Shown: in pieces, positions 6,110 to 7,631 of the stretch | How the letters are laid out: each line of letters begins with the position of its first letter | Position numbering within the stretch: position 1 is the first letter of the stretch | DNA from: JBEHYA01 sp048498415 | GTDB taxonomy: Bacteria; Pseudomonadota; Alphaproteobacteria; UBA9219; RGZA01 | Assembly: GCA_048498415.1 (NCBI GenBank) | Contig: JBEHYA010000092.1 | Span: forward strand, 1 to 7,631 | Length of the DNA stretch: 7,631 nucleotides | Reading direction: 5' to 3' | Program-made: the position numbers and the translations under genes | The notes under the pieces: generated by a model | Database searches by the model: none | The model's input: only the letters and a program-made list of their open reading frames with translations | What the model was told of the DNA's origin: nothing

Positions 6110-6129
6110 CTGTGGTCTTTGTGCCACAG
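6110..6129 (+). promoter_or_regulatory. Inverted repeat CTGTGG-N8-CCACAG in porin leader region
   Basis: A perfect 6-bp inverted repeat with an 8-bp centre lies about 140 bp before the porin start. It could be an operator for a dimeric regulator or, if transcribed, a stem in the leader RNA. No known regulator consensus is recognised. Short inverted repeats occur by chance, so the call is tentative. Confidence 0.25.
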
Positions 6130-6267
6130 GTCGGGGATAAGCATTTTTTGGGCGCTAGTTTAAGCTTGATTGGGCATGTGTCTTGGACAACATTCTGACC
6201 CATCGACAGGGTTTTCTCATGCCCTCGTCTCTTTTTGAAACTCTCTACCACCTTTTGGGGGAATGAC

Positions 6268-7494
6268 ATGCGTAAACTCTTGCTTGCTACGACGGCTCTT
6301 GCCGGTGCGGCACTGTTCGCCGGCGCTGCGCAGGCGGACATCGAAGTCACCGTTGGCGGCTATAACGATTTCCGCGCTGGCTTCTTTGGCCAGAGCCTGT
6401 CCGCTGGTCCGGGCGTTGCCCGTCGCCACGTGGATTTCGAAAACGAATTCCAGTTGGAAGTTGAAGCCAAGGCCAAGACCAACAGCGGCGTCGAATACGG
6501 CGCGGTTGCCAATCTCTGGAACGGCGCTGACTACACCAACGCTACCACGGGCGGCAGCGTCCAGGGTGGCAACTCGGTGCGCTTCCACCAGGCTTACGGC
6601 TATGTGAATGGCGTGTGGGGCCAGGTCCGCGCGGGTGACGAACACGGCGTCAGCGATTTCGCCGTCGAAACCCCGATGACCTATGACTTCGGCGCTCAGG
6701 TTGATGGCTACTACACCGAATTCGTTGATGCGACCTCGGTATTCGCCATTGCCCCGTCGTTCATCGATGATGATGAAAACTCGACCAAGGTCAGCTACCT
6801 GACCCCGAAATTCGGTTGGCAAGGCCACAGCTTCCAGGCTGGTGTGAGCTATGCTCCGAACTTCTACGACCAAGGTCAGTCGGTTAACTTCTTCAACGCC
6901 GGCAAAGCCGCCAGCAACTACAAGGATCTCGTGAAGATCGGTGGTCGCTACGAAGGCAAGTTCATGGACAAGGTTAGCGCTCTCGCTGGCTTCGTTGTGA
7001 ACACCGCCGACGGCTCCAACCTCGCTGCTCCGGGCCTGACGGCCGCTGGCAGCCAGTCTTCCCGCAGCTTCACCAGCTGGGAACTGGGTGCGCAGTTGGG
7101 TTACGCTGGCTTCACCCTCGGCGGTGGTTACACCGACGCGGGCAGCTACAACACGACCGGTGCGCAGAACAACGACCAGTACGTCTGGAACGTTGGTCTG
7201 GGCTACAAGTTTGACCGTGCGAGCATTGCGGGTAGCTACCTGCGTGGCGCCGGTTACAACAACAGCGGTTTCGGCGGCAGCACCCTGGCTGCTACGAACA
7301 CGGCTGGTCCGGTTCCGGCTGCTTTCCAGAACTACGTCAGCGATTACTCCGCTTGGGGTATCGGTGCCGGCTACTCGCTGTTTGATGGCATGACCACCAG
7401 CATCGATGCCGTGTTCTTCGATCAAAACCGTCCGGCCGGTGTCGGCGACACCGACGGTCATGTTGTGATCCTGTCGAACCGCGTTGCGTTCTAA
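6268..7494 (+). CDS. Outer-membrane porin
   Basis: A 408-residue outer-membrane beta-barrel protein, most like the general Gram-negative porins that let small polar solutes diffuse. The ATG at 6268 is chosen because it starts a clean Sec signal peptide, MRKLLLATTALAGAALFAGA then AQA, with cleavage predicted after Ala23, and has a GGGGGA Shine-Dalgarno at 6257-6262; an in-frame TTG at 6235 would place odd residues before the signal. The mature protein starts DIEVTVGGYNDFRAGFFG and shows alternating hydrophobic strands, many Gly and aromatic girdle residues, RFHQAYGYVNGVWGQVRAGD (an early strand pair typical of porins), and a C-terminal strand VVILSNRVAF ending in Phe, the signal read by the BAM complex. 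No cysteine is present. Codon choice is more uniform than in the neighbouring genes (GCT, GGT, AAC, CTG rich), as in highly expressed genes. It is a single gene with its own terminator. Substrate cannot be told. Confidence 0.93.
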   Translation: MRKLLLATTALAGAALFAGAAQADIEVTVGGYNDFRAGFFGQSLSAGPGVARRHVDFENEFQLEVEAKAKTNSGVEYGAVANLWNGADYTNATTGGSVQGGNSVRFHQAYGYVNGVWGQVRAGDEHGVSDFAVETPMTYDFGAQVDGYYTEFVDATSVFAIAPSFIDDDENSTKVSYLTPKFGWQGHSFQAGVSYAPNFYDQGQSVNFFNAGKAASNYKDLVKIGGRYEGKFMDKVSALAGFVVNTADGSNLAAPGLTAAGSQSSRSFTSWELGAQLGYAGFTLGGGYTDAGSYNTTGAQNNDQYVWNVGLGYKFDRASIAGSYLRGAGYNNSGFGGSTLAATNTAGPVPAAFQNYVSDYSAWGIGAGYSLFDGMTTSIDAVFFDQNRPAGVGDTDGHVVILSNRVAF

Positions 7495-7518
7495 TCTGAA
7501 CGTAAGCTGTTAAAGTTT

Positions 7519-7550
7519 AGGGGCGGTCTTCGGACCGCCCCTTTTCTTTT
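7519..7550 (+). terminator. Strong intrinsic terminator after the porin gene
   Basis: A 10-bp GC-rich stem (7519-7528 with 7533-7542, AGGGGCGGTC/GACCGCCCCT) closed by a TTCG tetraloop is followed by TTTTCTTTT. It begins 24 bp after the porin stop. UUCG loops on stems this stable are classic rho-independent terminators. Confidence 0.93.
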
Positions 7551-7602
7551 GTGCGGCTGGATCTGCATAAATCACTGCGGTCACAGTGCCACTTGGCTCA
7601 TT

Positions 7603-7631
7603 CGTCATTGCGCGCGCAGCGAAGCAATCCA
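7603..7631. repeat. Widespread palindromic genomic repeat, truncated by the window
   Basis: The last 29 bases (CGTCATTGCGCGCGCAGCGA then AGCAATCCA) match, in my memory, a repeat family with the form CGTCATTGCGAGCG..AGCAATCCA common in proteobacterial intergenic regions. It contains ATTGC and GCAAT as outer inverted parts. It runs to the window edge so its full length is unknown. It differs from the REPIN-like arms at 1454-1546 and 5970-6050. Confidence 0.6.

Noticed and set aside
6235..6267. Upstream TTG start for the porin
   Set aside because: It would add 11 residues before a complete signal peptide, whereas the ATG at 6268 has a GGGGGA ribosome site at proper distance.
5877..6350. Minus-strand open frame of 157 codons
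   Set aside because: It spans the palindromic element and promoter regions and the porin signal-peptide region in antisense. Parts such as CPGESRGPYF are translated repeat sequence.
6217..7461. Minus-strand open frame of 414 codons
   Set aside because: It is the antisense shadow of the porin gene, open because of the porin's codon bias.

Overview
The window looks like chromosomal DNA of an alphaproteobacterium. The evidence is a DUF3576-type lipoprotein gene next to leuS (a pairing I know from alphaproteobacterial chromosomes), an outer-membrane porin with a typical alphaproteobacterial signal peptide, and palindromic repeats whose translations (VMPAKAGIH-like) are familiar from such genomes. 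I cannot place it below class level.

Layout, left to right. 1-376 is very GC-rich (48 of the first 60 bases are G or C) and does not belong to the gene beside it. It holds a minus-strand coding fragment of unknown family (about 1-226) and an almost exactly 150-bp plus-strand fragment of a cytosolic [NiFe]-hydrogenase small subunit (about 227-376). From about 377 to 2263 on the minus strand lies the 5' three quarters of leuS, cut just before its KMSKS loop. The two short foreign pieces suggest a chimeric contig end more than a real gene fusion. Inside leuS, at 1454-1546, a 93-bp palindromic repeat pair (REPIN-like) is inserted in frame into the editing domain.

After a divergent intergenic region (2264-2443) with phased T-tracts come three tightly coupled plus-strand genes, 2444-3328, 3325-4332 and 4322-5338. 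They are paralogues built of about 37-residue helical repeats with a conserved proline that resemble mTERF repeats, the nucleic-acid-binding repeats of mitochondrial and chloroplast transcription and ribosome factors. The family call is inference from the sequence. This cassette sits on the opposite strand between leuS and its usual neighbour, the DUF3576 lipoprotein gene (5307-5852, minus), and overlaps that gene's 3' end by 32 bp. It is the best candidate for an undescribed system here.

The 5853-6267 intergenic region carries a probable promoter for the lipoprotein gene, a perfect REPIN-like element (5970-6050) and the long leader of the porin gene. The porin (6268-7494) ends in a strong intrinsic terminator (7519-7550). 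A further common genomic repeat begins at 7603 and runs off the window.
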